64,000 nt of DNA from Zygnema cylindricum. Lineage: Eukaryota > Streptophyta > Zygnematophyceae > Zygnematales > Zygnemataceae. The translations under genes and the position numbers were made by a program. Every line of letters starts with the position of its first letter. The first letter of the stretch is position 1. The stretch is taken from assembly GCA_037447655.1 (NCBI GenBank), contig JBBHKE010003432.1, forward strand, positions 1 through 64,000. The letters run 5' to 3'. This document shows, in pieces, positions 48,186 through 60,770 of the stretch. Under the pieces are notes generated by a model. It was not told the origin of the DNA, searched no databases, and was given only the letters and a program-made list of their open reading frames with translations.

Positions 48186-49072
48186 TAGTGTTGTGTATCG
48201 GTAAAAAACTTATCGCGATAACACCGATACCGATAGTTATCGGTTATCGAACGGTCAGAGGTTCCGATATATTGGTCCGAGACCAACAAATTCCATATCG
48301 GCTGTAACAAAAATAAATTATAGTATGCATACAATAGTACTTTATAACATATTGTATATATTTTCGACACTATGTAGCGTGGCATGCCATGTATATCTGT
48401 TCTGTCTCCGTTTAACTGCATTTATTACGCAAAGCGCAGCACATAAACGCTGGTCGGTTAACTGAACAGAAATTTTACGGCAAACCTATGGAATTTTACT
48501 GGCAAACTGGTGAACATGGAACGGGAAAAGGACGGCGGACACAAAGTACAACGGACGCAAAATAACATTATGCCCGCCGCCGGAATCGAACGGACGACTC
48601 TGAATGAGAAAACATGAGTAGACGGGCCAACGTGAGCGCCGGCATCTCGGAATGACTCTTTTGGCAGCTTCTGCCAAAAAATCCGATAGATTGACACGTG
48701 GCAGGTCCCCAGTGGATCTCACGGAATAAAAGGACAAAGCCATGGCGTCGGATGTGAAAGGTACATTTTTTTTTATGGATCCGTATCAAACCGTACAGAT
48801 CTCATGGCGGCAACTGTACTTTCTGTGCTTGTACACGTCCGAGGAATAACACGTACAGTTGAGCGTACAGGTCGTACATTTATATGTGCAGTCCGTACAG
48901 TTATCGCCGATAGTTATCGTTATCGACATTATCGCCGATAAGTACCCGATATTATCGACTACTTATCGGCGATAAGACCGATGTCGATATATCGTACCAA
49001 TATATCGATTATCGGGAACCCGAAAAAGGTCCATATCGGTTATCGGTAAAACCTTACCGATACACAACACTA
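48186..49072 (-). mobile_element. Non-autonomous hAT-like element, copy 3 (887 bp, inverted)
   Basis: Opposite orientation to copies 1 and 2. The perfect 8-bp duplication ataaaatc flanks it (48178-48185 and 49073-49080). Same tagtgttgtgtatcggtaa ends and tatcgg-rich subterminal zones. Small frames inside resemble those in copy 2 only through DNA homology. Confidence 0.88.
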
Positions 49073-49149
49073 ATAAAATCATTCATTTCTGTTCTCACAT
49101 GTTCAAACGTTGTCTATGTGAACACGGGTACGCCGGCTACACTATGGGA

Positions 49150-49297
49150 AAATGACAAATGTACACAAATTAGAGTTATGTATAAATTAAGAGTAATTTT
49201 TTTTTTGGCGAAATGCCTTGAACCCAAATTAGATTTAATAGCACTGATTGTTTTTTACACATATTATTTCTTAAAGTCAATAGCGATTCACGGTGTA
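49150..49297. mobile_element. Partial family A/B-type MITE end
   Basis: Ends agcgattcacggtgta directly against the next MITE. Only the A/T-rich right part is present. Confidence 0.5.
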
Positions 49298-49298
49298 C

Positions 49299-49501
49299 TA
49301 CACCGCGAATCGTTATTAGCGTTGGGAAATTATTAGTGTAAAGAAAAAATTAGCGTCATTCATTCTAATTTAGTGCCAGGAGACGTGGCAGACTATGGTC
49401 CACGTTCTTAAATAGTGTAGTTTATTCTATTTAAGGTATTAATGTCAAAATTTTGGGGTGCCGATATAGAGTTCATAACGCTAATAACGATTCGCGGTGT
49501 A
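49299..49501 (+). mobile_element. MITE family A, 203 bp
   Basis: Best-kept copy. Perfect 25-bp terminal inverted repeat beginning tacaccgcgaatcg, with the body as described for 2240-2442. Confidence 0.85.
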
Positions 49502-50110
49502 GTCTGTATCGCCTTTTTGGTGTTTATTCACAAAACAGCGTTACAAGTGATCTGACCTAGATTCTCCAAATGTCCGGGAGGTAGCGACGACCGTTGGATA
49601 CAAATTGGTATTCATCCGCGAAGCATTCTTTCCATCCGGTTCTGTTTTTACAGAATGTGTACAATTGCTACAAGTGGAATATAAGTACACGTGTCATAAA
49701 ACATCACCTCACACGATGTACAGGCCATGTGAATACGAACAAAGTGAACGGCGAGTCCACCAAAATCCAGGCGAATATCGTTGCCGAAATATATTCCGTA
49801 ACGCTCTTTCTGCCATCCTTCCTGGATTTCCCGCGCAAAAAGTAATGATTTGTGTGGTACAATGGCTTGGTACGTAAGTAAATACTAAATAGTATGCAAG
49901 TACATGGTACGCAATGAGTATTTTAAGATTCCATATTAAAATTGGTCGGTTCGTAAAATCTTTGACGATTTTAAGTATACGATTTTAACTTACGTGGTAC
50001 CACTCAAATTTAGAAACACGCCTACGACAGCGTGTTTACAGACACTACACGATTGCACCTCCAAAATACTACGACCAGTAATGCTGACCGTACAATAACA
50101 AAACCTCCCG
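49502..50110. repeat. Dispersed repeat family D, copy 2
   Basis: Collinear with 2840-3620: gaccgttggatac, gcgaagcattc, the catggtacgcaa module, ggtcggt, tacgtggtaccactc, and cgaccgtacaat near the end. No coding. Confidence 0.55.
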
Positions 50111-51137
50111 ATGTAACTTCGACCTAAAATCTTAAATGAAAAAATTATATATATAGCGTTAATTGTCATTTAATGTTAAAAAAACAACTGTAGCTTCAAA
50201 TTTTGACCAGAAAAAGCTGTGACAAAATTAGCGTTTAAAACACTAGTAACGATGAGCAGTGTAGTAAATACTAAATAGTACGCTAAATCTGAAAAAAAAC
50301 TTTTCATGGTTTTCCGGAATTTTTTACAGATTTTCTTTGCTGTTATTAACAGTCTCGGTTCGTTAAAAATCCAACGGTTCGCCTTGGTTCGTAATTTGCC
50401 GACAGATATTTACATCCCTTGTAGTTCGTTTCAACTTTCAAACCAAAGCTGAACCGGACAGAGGAAAGAAACCGGCCGGCAATTATACAAAATTACAATT
50501 GTACATTATGGTATGGTCGTGCCGGAAACGAAATCGCCGACCATACTGTCGGTATTTTTGTACTTTTGTCGGAACCGGCGGAAAAGGACAAATGAAGCCG
50601 GAAAATTTGGTAGATTTCGATTAGTACATTTTTGGACGATCTACCGATGAGGACATTTGTCATTTCTGTAAAGTACACAAAAATGAAAAAATGGCCGATG
50701 ATAAAACAGAATTGACGACTTGTCACATGAATCATGCACGGAGTTTTATCATTTACGGTATGGGCTTTTCAGAAAGCCGTACTAATATGTACGGAAGTAA
50801 ATATGCTAACCAACGGGGGCACGTGATTCGTCGAAGACTTTTATGGATATCCGATGCCGGTCCAGTTTGTTTCTTACACCTAGAAATGCCAATTTACGTT
50901 TACAATCTTCAGTTCGGTTACTTTTCTTTATATAAAGCATTGATAACACTCGACGAGGCATGTGGAAAAAAAGATAAAAATAGAAGAAAGAAAGAGAAGA
51001 AGGAAAAGTCAATAAGTTGCATTGTTCTATTGATGCTTATATTCTAATTTTCGGACATTGTTTCCTTTTTTGTTTACGGATTAAGCTTTGAGATTCAACT
51101 CAACAAATAAGTCCTACTACATCTTGAAAGTGTTAGA
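50111..51137. other. Upstream of LysM gene, no supported gene
   Basis: A 118-codon frame (50691-51047) has no recognisable domain and no good reason to be called a gene. The last part presumably holds the promoter and 5'UTR of the LysM gene. No clear TATA box was assigned. Confidence 0.4.
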
Positions 51138-54100
51138 ATGACGAGATTTTCTACATTTCAGGAACGGTACACGTGGCACTTGACTGTGCTGACATTTGTC
51201 CTCACACTGTTGGCCATACATCCTCAAGTTGGTGAGATATTAATTTGTTGCAAAGCTATGAGAAAACATCCTCTTTTTTGTTGTGATTTTGTTCTTTTTT
51301 TAAGTTTATTGATTCACATTTCTACTCTATGCGTAGAATGATAAAACTTGGGTACTCATTCAAGAAAATTTCACAACCATCGCACATTTGTAGGACAGTT
51401 TAAGTTCAATCAATAGATTTTTTAGCACCATTTTAACACAATATTGAACACAATTTTAGTACATTTCAGTATTAATGTTTTCAATTTTGAAATTATTTGA
51501 AGTCTTTTAACATTTTTAAGAAACACCAGCAGATGTTTTGCACAATTGTGTGCATTTCAGCTCATTTTTCGGGAAAATGTGTACAATGTAGTAGATATTT
51601 TGAGTAATTCAACATGTTTTTTAATTTCTGTGGTGCAGTAATGGCGGTAAATTACACTGTTCCACAAGGAGGCCTAACTTGTTCACAAATCGCACAAATT
51701 AATAATTTGGCTCTGACGGATCTCTTGTACTACAATCCCGTAAGTTTTTTTGTTTTCTTTTATATTTTTTGTCCATATTTTGATATGTTAATATCTTCTT
51801 TGCAATTACTTTTTGGGTATCCTAGAACTTCAACCATTTTACCAGAACTTGTCATGATTTCGAAGCGTGCGAGGTAAATCAACAAAATGGAATAATGTTT
51901 AATTTTTAATGTTTTGGTATTTTTAGAATTCTCACTACACAAAAGGAATCAAGTTATAATGCCAAAACAATGATAAACAAATTGTTCATGGAAATGAATC
52001 GCCAGTTTTAGTTTGATATTTGTCTGTAAAATTCAACGACTTCTTCCACTTGAAGTGACAGCAGTTTTAATTCATGAAGTATTTAGACAAAATTTAGTGT
52101 ATAACTTCAAGTTTTGAAGAATATAATAATAAGAAATAATTAATGACAATGGATGTATTTTGACATTCGATGTAAACCATTTTCACTTACACTATTTAGG
52201 GTCTAAAATGGGAATAACTCATCCATGCTAGATATTATTTTTGTATGAATATATTCAGTAATTTTTTCAAAGTTAATTAAATCATCAATGAAAATATGAG
52301 CAATTAACGAGGTTAAGCTAATGTATATCGACAATGAAACCAAACTTAGTTTTTCACTTTCACAATTTTTTTTGGCAACGCTTACAATATTCTTCACATC
52401 ATTACTTGCAAATCATATTTTCAAAATTTATGTCTGGAGATTCTTAAACAGAAAATGTTAACGTCGTGAATGTTGCGTCGAAAATAAAAAAAAGAACAGC
52501 TATGGCGATTAAAATTCACAATACAGTTCATTGACATTTTTTGGTAGTTTCTAAAGGTTCCTTTACGCCTTCTTTTTGGGATTTTCCAGAATCTGCAACC
52601 TCTATGTGGATTAGTTACTGCTCCGTTGATTGTTCCGGCAGGAACCATTTGTGACGTCACATCTATGGCAGCGAGAGGGGTAGTGACTTGTTCTGTTGTT
52701 TACACTACAAGCAAGGTAAACAACGAAGAATATAGAAAATAAAAGGGAATAGTTATCTTCATGCTCCATTCTTTCTTTTTCCATCGCCATCCATCTTTCA
52801 TCATCCATCTCATCGTCATCATCTTATCATGTCACGCCATCTCCATCTCTCATCATCATCATCGCCATCATCCATCGCCTCATCCATCACCTCATCATCA
52901 TCATCATCATCCATCTCATCATATCATGTCATCATCATCTTGCATGCATCACATCACATCATCATCATCATCATCACATCATCATCATCATCACATGCAT
53001 CATGCATCATCGCATCGTCATGCATCATCATGCTCATCATCGTCATCAAATGCATCAATCATCATCGTCATCATCAATCACATAAATCATCATCATCTCC
53101 CTCCCTCCCCTCCCCTCCCCTCCCCTCCCCTCTCCTCCTCCCTCCCTCTCCCCTTCCCTCACCCCTCCCTCTCCTCTCTCCTCTCATCCTCCTCCTCCTC
53201 CATCCTCCACCTCTCTCCCTCTCTCGCTCACTCCCTCTTTTAGGATGAAGAGTATACAGAGCGCGTCTTAAACAAAGAAAAAAAAATGACGATAGTGTTT
53301 AAGAAAAAAATGATCATTTATTTTATTTTTTTGTGATCATTTTTTTTTTTTTGTTTATGTTTCAGGAAGATACTTGCAACAGACTGGTGAACAGATTTTC
53401 CAAACCAACGGAACCGTTAAATCTGACAACATTACAAGCAATTAATGTGTATAAAAATTTGAATTGTTCATTTCCCGATGCCCCATTAACATCCAATGTC
53501 CTTGTGAGTGTTTAAAAGATAAATTAATACCATTTCCTGCTCATTATTCTAGATTTATTGTTTCAACCAATAGCCAAGAAGTTTTTTTTTTGTGAATGAA
53601 ATAAAAACAAATTGCGCAAGCTTTTTTGTCTGTTTTTTTGTTTTTGTGGTGCATTTTTGAAATTTGGAGAATTTATGTCAACTTTCTCTTTTCGATTTTG
53701 TTTATTTTTGTCGTTTTTTGAAAGGAATGTGTGTAAATATTGTAAAACATCATCGCTCTCTCTATCAATAGTTTTCTCAGGCAAATGTTTGACTTTATAG
53801 TTCAATTAAAAACACACTCATACTAAATATAAGAGGAAATATTTTAATGGTGTAAGCTCAAAAGAAGAAACTGAAGATGGTAATCTTTGCAAACCCTCTT
53901 TTCTCTTCACCTTTTTTCCAGATATGTGTCAATATGTCTACATATAATAGAAGATATTTTGGGTTATAATCTCAGAAAAGAAACTGAAAATGGTAATGTA
54001 AATGAACCTCTTTTTGGAATTTTTCTTTTGCAGATATGTCTCAAAAGGACTGCGACGGTGAGAATCGTTGCTTTGGGAGCCGATTACATTTATCAGATAG

Positions 54101-54810
54101 GTGATTATGGATGTGAATTTATATATCAATTAAAATCTTCCCCTTTAGATTTTTTTTACATCAACCCCAACATCAATTGCCGGAATCTTACGAGCGGTAG
54201 CAAGGTATGTTTTTCTGTTTCCCATCAAAATCCGAGTATATATTTCAAACACTCCATTTTTTAATCCTTTTATTTGGTTATTTTTCGTACGAGTATACCT
54301 AGATTGATTGATGATGACATTCACTTAACTTAACCTGGGCACACTGTACTGAAAAATGTGTATTATACCGTGAATTTGTAAATATTGATAATTTGACAAT
54401 TCCAAACTTGAATTTGACAATCTGACATTTGGAAATTTTAAAAATTCAGTAATTTGAAGTTTAACAGATTCAACAACCTGACATTGATCTTGTGATACTG
54501 GAAAATTATGACAATTCAGCATATTGACATTCTGAAATTTTGACAATTTGACATTCGACAACTTTTTATTTTCCTTTTTTTTTAGGTGAGAAGACCTAAA
54601 GACGCCGTTTCCACATGTAGGACAAATTGTACTTTCAGACAAACAATTCCGTACACAATGGCTTGTTCCAACGTCCAAAGGTGTTATTATCGAGGAACTC
54701 GGACTAATTTCTGCAAATATGATACAAGATCTCTTACAATTTGTGATGCCGATTTGAAATTAATAAGAGGGAAAATTATTTGTACGCCGGTTAGTAGGAA
54801 CGTATGTTAA
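51138..54810 (+). CDS. Secreted LysM-domain protein
   Basis: Seven exons: 51138-51231, 51639-51739, 51826-51873, 52590-52715, 53366-53503, 54034-54204 and 54586-54810, all GT-AG and in frame, giving 300 codons. Residues 1-31 look like a signal peptide (basic start, then TVLTFVLTLLA). A LysM-like start follows: NYTVPQGGLTCSQIAQINN, LLYYNP. The middle has ICDV and VVYTTSKEDTCNRL ... NVYKNLNC, a second diverged LysM. Exon 6 has YIYQIGDYGCEF ... FFYINPNINCRNLTSGSK, a clear third LysM with the typical 'NP.INC..L..G' end. The C-terminal exon is cysteine-rich (about 7 Cys) and ends without a membrane segment or GPI signal. LysM domains bind N-acetylglucosamine glycans such as chitin or peptidoglycan, so an extracellular glycan-binding role is likely. 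A gt at 54802 (AAC|gtatgt) could extend the gene to another 3' exon. Confidence 0.82.
52780..53235 (+). repeat. CAT/ATC microsatellite and CT tract in LysM intron 4
   Basis: catcatcatc-type repeats (52790-53095) pass into ctcccctcccctcc-type sequence (53096-53235). Histidine- and serine-rich frames are artefacts. Confidence 0.95.
53855..54045 (+). repeat. Tandem duplication of intron end plus exon start (LysM exon 6)
   Basis: About 113 bp duplicated. gaaactgaagatggtaat ... ttttccag|atatgtgtc (53867-53930) is repeated as gaaactgaaaatggtaat ... tttgcag|atatgtctc (53980-54042). Both copies keep a good acceptor. The upstream one leads to a stop within about 15 codons, so it is a decoy acceptor or a dying exon. 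Confidence 0.85.
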
Positions 54811-55784
54811 GAGTAATAAATCAGAAAAAGAAAAAAAGAATGTGGAGTTATGTGGGTGCAGTGTAAGGGGTTCACAAGGGGTTAAAGGGATAAGGTTGAG
54901 TTGATTTAGTTGAGAGACTGCATAGATCTATTATTATTTTTATTTATTTTTAGTTCCTTTGTGTCAAGGACACGTAATATACAAATTCTATGGTCCTTAT
55001 TATTATGGTGCTTTGTAAGCTCTTTTTACTTACTTTTGAAGACATTTCTGCAATCGGATGCTATTAATGAATATTATTGGTGGCTAAATTGCTTTGATAA
55101 GTTATGTTTCGTAATAAACCGAAACCTTTCTTAAAAAGTGGAGCATGTAAAAAAAATCTTAAGCTTTTAATATTGTCTTCTGCTGAAATGAAAAAAAAAA
55201 GAGTTCATGATGATAAATCACCAGGGGAAAATTATGTGTCTCCCTAAATTTTAAAAGTTATCATCATAAGGTCTTTCTACAATTTGATTTGTTGTAAAAT
55301 TGTCGGCAGCAAATATTTGTTGAGCCCTCCAGTTAAACACGGAGCCTCAAATTATATTATAGTGGAGAAGAAGATGCAGGTGGAGGTATGGAGTCGGAGT
55401 TATAAACAAAGAAAGTTGAAAACTGGTGGAGACAATGTAGCTGGTAACCCCTTATTATACGGGTTTGCTCGAGTATATTACACGTATATTTTAACCATAT
55501 ACAGCGTTTCCTTAGGTTTTGGCATATAGGAAATGTGGTACACCGACCTAGGTACAATTTTACCCTAAGGCGCTAGTATGGATGTCATTTTTAAGGACTT
55601 CGAATGGAGGGAGAAGGATCAACGGAGCTATTGTTACTCTAGCCAAAAAAACGAGGAGGAATAGAGGGAACCCTTTTCCAAATACGACGTCAGATATCCT
55701 CGAAATATACTATGGGTAGCAATGGAGAAGAGGTAATGGTCGAAGATTAAGACACTCACGCTACAACAAAGGGTCCAATGCATA
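54811..55784. other. LysM 3' flank, no supported gene
   Basis: Contains an acceptor-like tttatttttag at 54952 and an open stretch to 55016 that could be an alternative 3' exon of the LysM gene. Otherwise non-coding. Confidence 0.4.
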
Positions 55785-56270
55785 CCAGCCTAAGTTGAGT
55801 TCAAACACTTGATCTTTATAGCTTTTCTGAAATGCATTGTTGACATCATATTCAGCAAATGTTATAAAATGATCCCAGGCACCTTCATGGGGTGTCACAA
55901 AGTGTCGTATATATAATTCTAGCACACGATTGACTCAATTTGTCTACCTACTTGTTTCCTAATGGAACATCGTGGATAAACCCAGTTGTATACAAAGACC
56001 CTCCCAAAATTCGTGGCAAAAAGCACTTATGAACCGGACATCCCTTTTGGTCACAAAATCTTCCAAAAGACCATATTGTTGCAACACATGCTCTAAGTAT
56101 AGCGTAGCGAACTTCGCAACACTTACATCTACAAATGTTGGAGGAAAATCTACCATTTTGGTTGACAAAACTAGAAATACAAGAGTTGCTTGTGACTGTC
56201 TCCTTGATCACGTGAAATCTCATGATAAAATCAATTGCGTCAACAAGACATTTAGTAATTGTTCTCAACT
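55785..56270 (-). pseudogene. Ty3/gypsy integrase fragment
   Basis: On the - strand: AIDFIMRF, a frameshift, then LSTKMVDFPPTFVDVSVAKF, LYLEHVLQQYGLLEDFVTKR, DVRFISAFCHEFWEGLCIQL, GLSTMFH. After another shift comes NRVLELYIRHFVTPHEGAWD and FAEYDVNNAFQ. This follows the gypsy integrase order from 'MDFI..LP' through 'V.DR...F.S.FW..L...LG....ST.YHPQ' to 'W...L..AEFAYN'. The first Asp is kept in AIDFI and the second in KRDVRF. It is the only Ty3/gypsy sequence in the window. Confidence 0.75.
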
Positions 56271-57715
56271 AAAGAATTTCCAACAGTAGTCCATTTTAAA
56301 ACAATATTGCAACTCAAAGTGAAAACGTTATAGACACTCAACCCGATCGGAGTGCCAATGTGTTGGAATGTTCTAAAAGCGGACAAGGCTGCTCGGTTGG
56401 TGTTTAGTAATCACCAAACCTTCAAAACCTTCCGAATAGCGCGACTATAATCGAAGAGGTAAACAGTTACTAATATTCCTCGCTGAGCAAAAGAATAGAT
56501 ACTTTCGGCAAAGTTTATGAAATTGGAGTCGGAAGAAATGATCGACCTTCCCAAAACAACACTGCATCATGTTTAACCCAAGATTCATCCATGACCTCAT
56601 AAATGAGCGTGAGCAAGGGTTGGAGCACGAGTAAGGTTCAACTAAATGTTATCTTTGTAGGGGTCCACGCCCATTTGGTTGTGGCTACCATTGGGTTCAA
56701 AGGTTGAAAAATAGTTTTATAATCGTAATAAAAATTATTAAATAATTAGCAAATCTAAAGAATGACGATAGTTTGGTTACATTTTTTAGAAGGCCAATCT
56801 CTTAAGAGTATAAACCTCCCTATGTCGCTTGCCGCACGTATCCCCTTTAGGAGTAAGCATAAATCCACCACTTCATCTATCGACCAAAGATCTACAATTT
56901 GTATATGTAAACATGCACAGTGTTTTTAAAGGTTGCTTCGCGATCCTAAGATATTTTTATTTCAATTCATAGGATAATTCACTACGCGGAGCCCTTTTCT
57001 ATAGAAAAACCTACACAAAAAAGCACAAAAAACATGTCAATTGGACTCCAATAGATGGGTATCGCATTGTATCATTACTTATCGGTTGCGGCCAACCGAT
57101 AAGTTTGGTACTTCATGCAGTATAGCAAAGCAATGGTTCTGATTTCTCCAATGTTATGTGCAGGTACGAAAGCGACGCAACATGTCGAACAACGTATCAA
57201 GCAATAACAGGATGCATGAGGACGCAGCTAACCCTAAAACCCTGAACCCCAAATTATAAACATAAAACCTTAAACACGAGATGTAGGCGAGAGAAGGACG
57301 GCGAAGGGGAGGGTAGGGTGGGATGGAAGAGAGAGGAGGAAGGAAAAAGGTGGGAGGTAGGAGGCGGGGAAAGGGAAAAGGGAGGAAGGAGGGAGGAGGG
57401 GGAGAGTGAGGGAGGGAGGGGGGTAAAAAGAGGGAGGGCGAGAGAGGAATCTAAAAATTCAAAATCAAATGCTTGTTGTTGATGTCCTCCTTTTTGTTGG
57501 CAAATGTCGTCATATAAAGAGTCTGAATTTGTTTCTGCTTCTTTATTTTAGACTTTGTTACATGTCCATTCCTTTTTGTATGTTTTGTAATTCGTTTTTG
57601 AATATACTTTTTAATATTTTTAGTCGTTTTTTTTTTTTTTTTTTTTTTTAATTTTTTTTTTAATTTTTTTTTTTATTTTTTTTGTTTTTTTTTTTTTTTT
57701 TTTTTTTTTTTTCAG
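56271..57715. other. No supported gene
   Basis: May include more of the decayed gypsy element. A purine-rich tract lies at 57290-57450 and long T runs at 57620-57713 before the kinase exon. A search by eye for the kinase catalytic loop (HRD) and DFG exon here failed. Confidence 0.45.
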
Positions 57716-58926
57716 GGTTTCCTTTGACGGATACAGCTGGGACGATTCTTTATCATTCTCCGGAAGTTATAAACGGAAAATACGGTCCGGAATCCGATAT
57801 TTGGAGTCTTGGAGTTATTTTGTATGTTCTTTTGAGTGGAGAGCAACCTTTTCAGAGAACAACTTTAAATTTGACTTTAGAAAGTATTGCGAAAGGCAAT
57901 ATTAACGTCGAAAAAGGAAAATGGCGAAAAATTTCACCTCTAGCTATCGACCTCGTGACACGGATCCTCACCGTTGATGTCAAAAAACGAATCACGCTAT
58001 CTGAGATTTTGAGTGAGTGAAAAAATCTCTCTTTCTCCCCCTTCCCTCTCTCGCTCACTCTCTCTCTCCCTCCCTCTTTCTCCCTCTCTCCTCCCCTCTC
58101 TCTATCTCTCCCCTCTCTCTCTCCCTCTCTCCTCCCCTCTCTCTATCTCTCCCCTCTCTCTCTCTCCCTCCTCTCTCTGTCTCTATTGAAGTCTTTTCAA
58201 TGTTTTACAAATAAACCATGTAATTGGTTCAGGGCTCTATTTTGCGAATCAATATCATCCACACTACTTTTGCCAAGCATTTCTTTGTAGCATACCATAT
58301 ATATACATATATTGTTATGAAATACTATTCTTTTAACTGACTTTTTTGCCTGAACTTTAACTGGAAAACTGAGGCTGACATAAGTCTATACTGTGTTTTT
58401 TTCCTTACATGATTTCCTACCAATTTGTTTTTTTCTCTACCAACTTTTGTTTAACTTCTCTTTTTATTTACTTCTTAATTGATTTCTATGTGCAGGACAT
58501 CCGTGGATTTTACGAAATTCCGTTAAAAAACGCTCGTTTTCCGACCTCACTTCAGAAATGAGTTCTTCTTACGTTCATGAACTTTATTCAAGTCCTTCGT
58601 CGAATCGATGTTTAAAACATTACGTTTTCCAAACACAATTTGTAGGTGAAGAACAAATTTTGGATTTACATCAACAGTTTCCTTCATTCCATTTACCATC
58701 TCCTTTCGATATGAGAGAAGATTTTTCATTTTCTCGACAACCGTTTTTTGGTTCCGAAAATCATCGCTATCCACTTTTGTTCCTCAATACAGAACCAGAA
58801 CCGAGATCAGAACTCGGAAAAGGACAGGAAACGGATCTGAAAAATAGCATGGAACCAGTTTTTCCGTTGGCGACTGAATGTATTCAAGAATCGAAAAAGA
58901 GATTGAAATGTGCAAGTATTGGTTAG
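57716..58926 (+). CDS. CAMK/CDPK-type protein kinase, C-lobe and tail only
   Basis: Two exons, 57716-58012 and 58496-58926, join in phase across GT-AG. The first enters in mid-codon, so a previous exon must exist or have existed. Visible: the end of the activation segment (TDTAGTILYHSPEV, with Ser in place of the Ala of APE), NGKYGPESDIWSLGVILYVL (subdomain IX) and SGEQPF. The subdomain XI Arg follows in VDVKKRITLSEIL, then R-HPWIL across the junction. This matches calcium/calmodulin- or calcium-dependent kinases. The ~130-residue tail after HPWI has no EF hands and no recognised domain. The ATP-binding lobe, HRD and DFG are not within the 2.9 kb back to the LysM gene, so this is either a gene cut by rearrangement or a 3' gene fragment. 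It is not a LysM receptor kinase by sequence type. Confidence 0.7.
58024..58185 (+). repeat. CT-rich tract at the start of the kinase intron
   Basis: ctctctccctctctcc-type sequence begins about 10 bases after the donor, as in the coiled-coil locus. Confidence 0.9.
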
Positions 58927-60413
58927 CGATTTTTTTTTTAAATCAACTTTCCCTGCAATCATCCGAAAAAGAAATAAAAAGTAAAGGATTTCAATGTTGG
59001 TATTTGTGAAATACTTTTTGAGAAACAGGTCATCTTACTTTTGTTCGTCTTCTTCCCTTTTTTCCCCAAAAACTACATTTTGGTCCGAGCCTAACCGGGT
59101 GACAACGTATTTTTTTAAAGAATTTTGGTTTGAAAGGAAATGTATACTACTGTACATACTTCACGCACTTTTGTTTTGTCTATCGATAAAAAGTAGTGGA
59201 AAGTTTTTTATTTTTTATTCAGTTTCTTTCATATTTGATTGTAGGAGTTGGGATGGAAACGTTATTCCTGTGTTCTTTAGTTTTTTTAATTTTTTTTCTC
59301 CATTTCATCATTCGTGATTTTTAATTTGTTTTTGAAGTGGACTCTGTGAGTATATCGTTACTAATTCAGTTTTTTTTTCTTTTTTTTTACTGCTTTTCTG
59401 AGATGATTTATGTCAGAAAGTGGTCTTTTAAGGATGAGGTTTATTTGTTTTTTATTCTTTACTTTTTAGCGGTCAAGATTAGATGTCTTACGACCATACT
59501 TTTTTTTCTTGTGCAGTTATTTTTATTTTGAATGTTATTCACACTTTCACGAACATACTGTATTATATTCACTTGTGATTCAATTTGCTGTTATCTGTAT
59601 TATATTCAACTTAGTGGTATATATTCACTTATGCTTTGTGTTATTTTCTTGTGAAATCTGATTTTTCTTTTTCATAAACAGAATGTTTCAATGGATGTTT
59701 ACCGTTCAGTTTTTTACTTTAACTTATTAGTTTAGGATTAGAGCGATTTCATTTGCCCTTTAGTCAAAAATACATTTCAATGCTTTTATTATCAGTAACA
59801 ATAATTTGATCCATCTCAAAATTACAAATTACTATCAATAGCTTGAATTAAAGTGAATAGGGCAAGGTCACGACATCTCGAGTATCTTTGTTTCTGATTT
59901 GACATGAATATAGTGATAAAGTTTCTTATTGGACTAACAAATAATGAATTAATAAATTTCTTTGTTTTCCCATTAAAAATAATATATTGACATCTTCATT
60001 TGCTATTTAGTGAGTGGAGAAGTTGTCGTTTTACTCGACTAGATTAGATTTAGTTCAGATGAAAGATCACCAATAGGGGAATCTTTTAGGGAAAATCCTA
60101 TTTCGACTGGATTTATCAATATTTATACTTGAAGTAATATTTGAACCCCTTTGGGTCAAAAATAGTCATCTGATTACAGGGTTTACCATTACCAGATTTG
60201 TTTCCCATTGGTCTGAATGAACCCTTTTTGTAATCCTTGGTAATGTGACATTACCGAGAGTATAAAAAAGTCAAATTTTTATCCCGGAGAAGCATTTATA
60301 AAACAAAGTGTATATATATATATATATATTTTTTCTTGTTTTTCATTTCTTTGTTCTTCTTTTTGTCCTCTTCTTGTCTTTTATTTTATTTTCTTTTCTT
60401 TTAAATTTTATTT
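58927..60413. other. Kinase 3' flank, no supported gene
   Basis: AT-rich. Candidate polyadenylation signals (aataaa at about 58974 and elsewhere). No domain-bearing ORF; a short AT microsatellite at about 60310-60330. Confidence 0.5.
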
Positions 60414-60770
60414 GATTCCTTTTGGTAGGTTACCGGTAATGTACCAACAGAGTTGACTTTTTCCTTGTTTCTTTGTTTTCCTATGGTTACTTCTGAGAAC
60501 ATTTATCCAACATTTCCTTTGACTTATTCTGCCAAATTCAGACTGAGGGAGAGGAGACAGGGGGAGGGAGAGGGAGGGGGAGGGGAGGGAGGGGAGGGAG
60601 GGGAGGGAGAGGGGAGGAAGGAGAGGGGGAGGAGAGGGAGAGAAGGGAGAGGGAGGGAGAGGAGAATGGAAAGAACAGGGAAGAAAGTTCAAAAAGAGAT
60701 GAAGAATTCGAAAGGTCAGAAAATGGTGATCGAGGAAGAATATGCGATCCCGGAATGGAACTGGAAATAG
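60414..60770 (+). CDS. Doubtful terminal exon with Gly/Glu/Arg repeat
   Basis: After an acceptor-like ttttggtag (60421-60429) the frame VTGNVPTELTFSLFLCFPMV stays open to a stop at 60768. It passes through a purine tract read as EGEGGGGEGGEGG/RKERGRRGREG and ends EEEYAIPEWNWK. No family recognised. It could equally be a non-coding (GGGA)n tract with flanks open by chance. Confidence 0.2.

Noticed and set aside
52761-53248. His/Ser-rich ORFs of 139-160 codons
   Set aside because: They are the CAT microsatellite in LysM intron 4; the confirmed exon phases skip them.
51138-58926. One LysM receptor-like kinase gene spanning the LysM and kinase exons
   Set aside because: The LysM frame ends with a stop, no membrane segment follows in frame, and the kinase C-lobe is of CAMK/CDPK type rather than RLK type.
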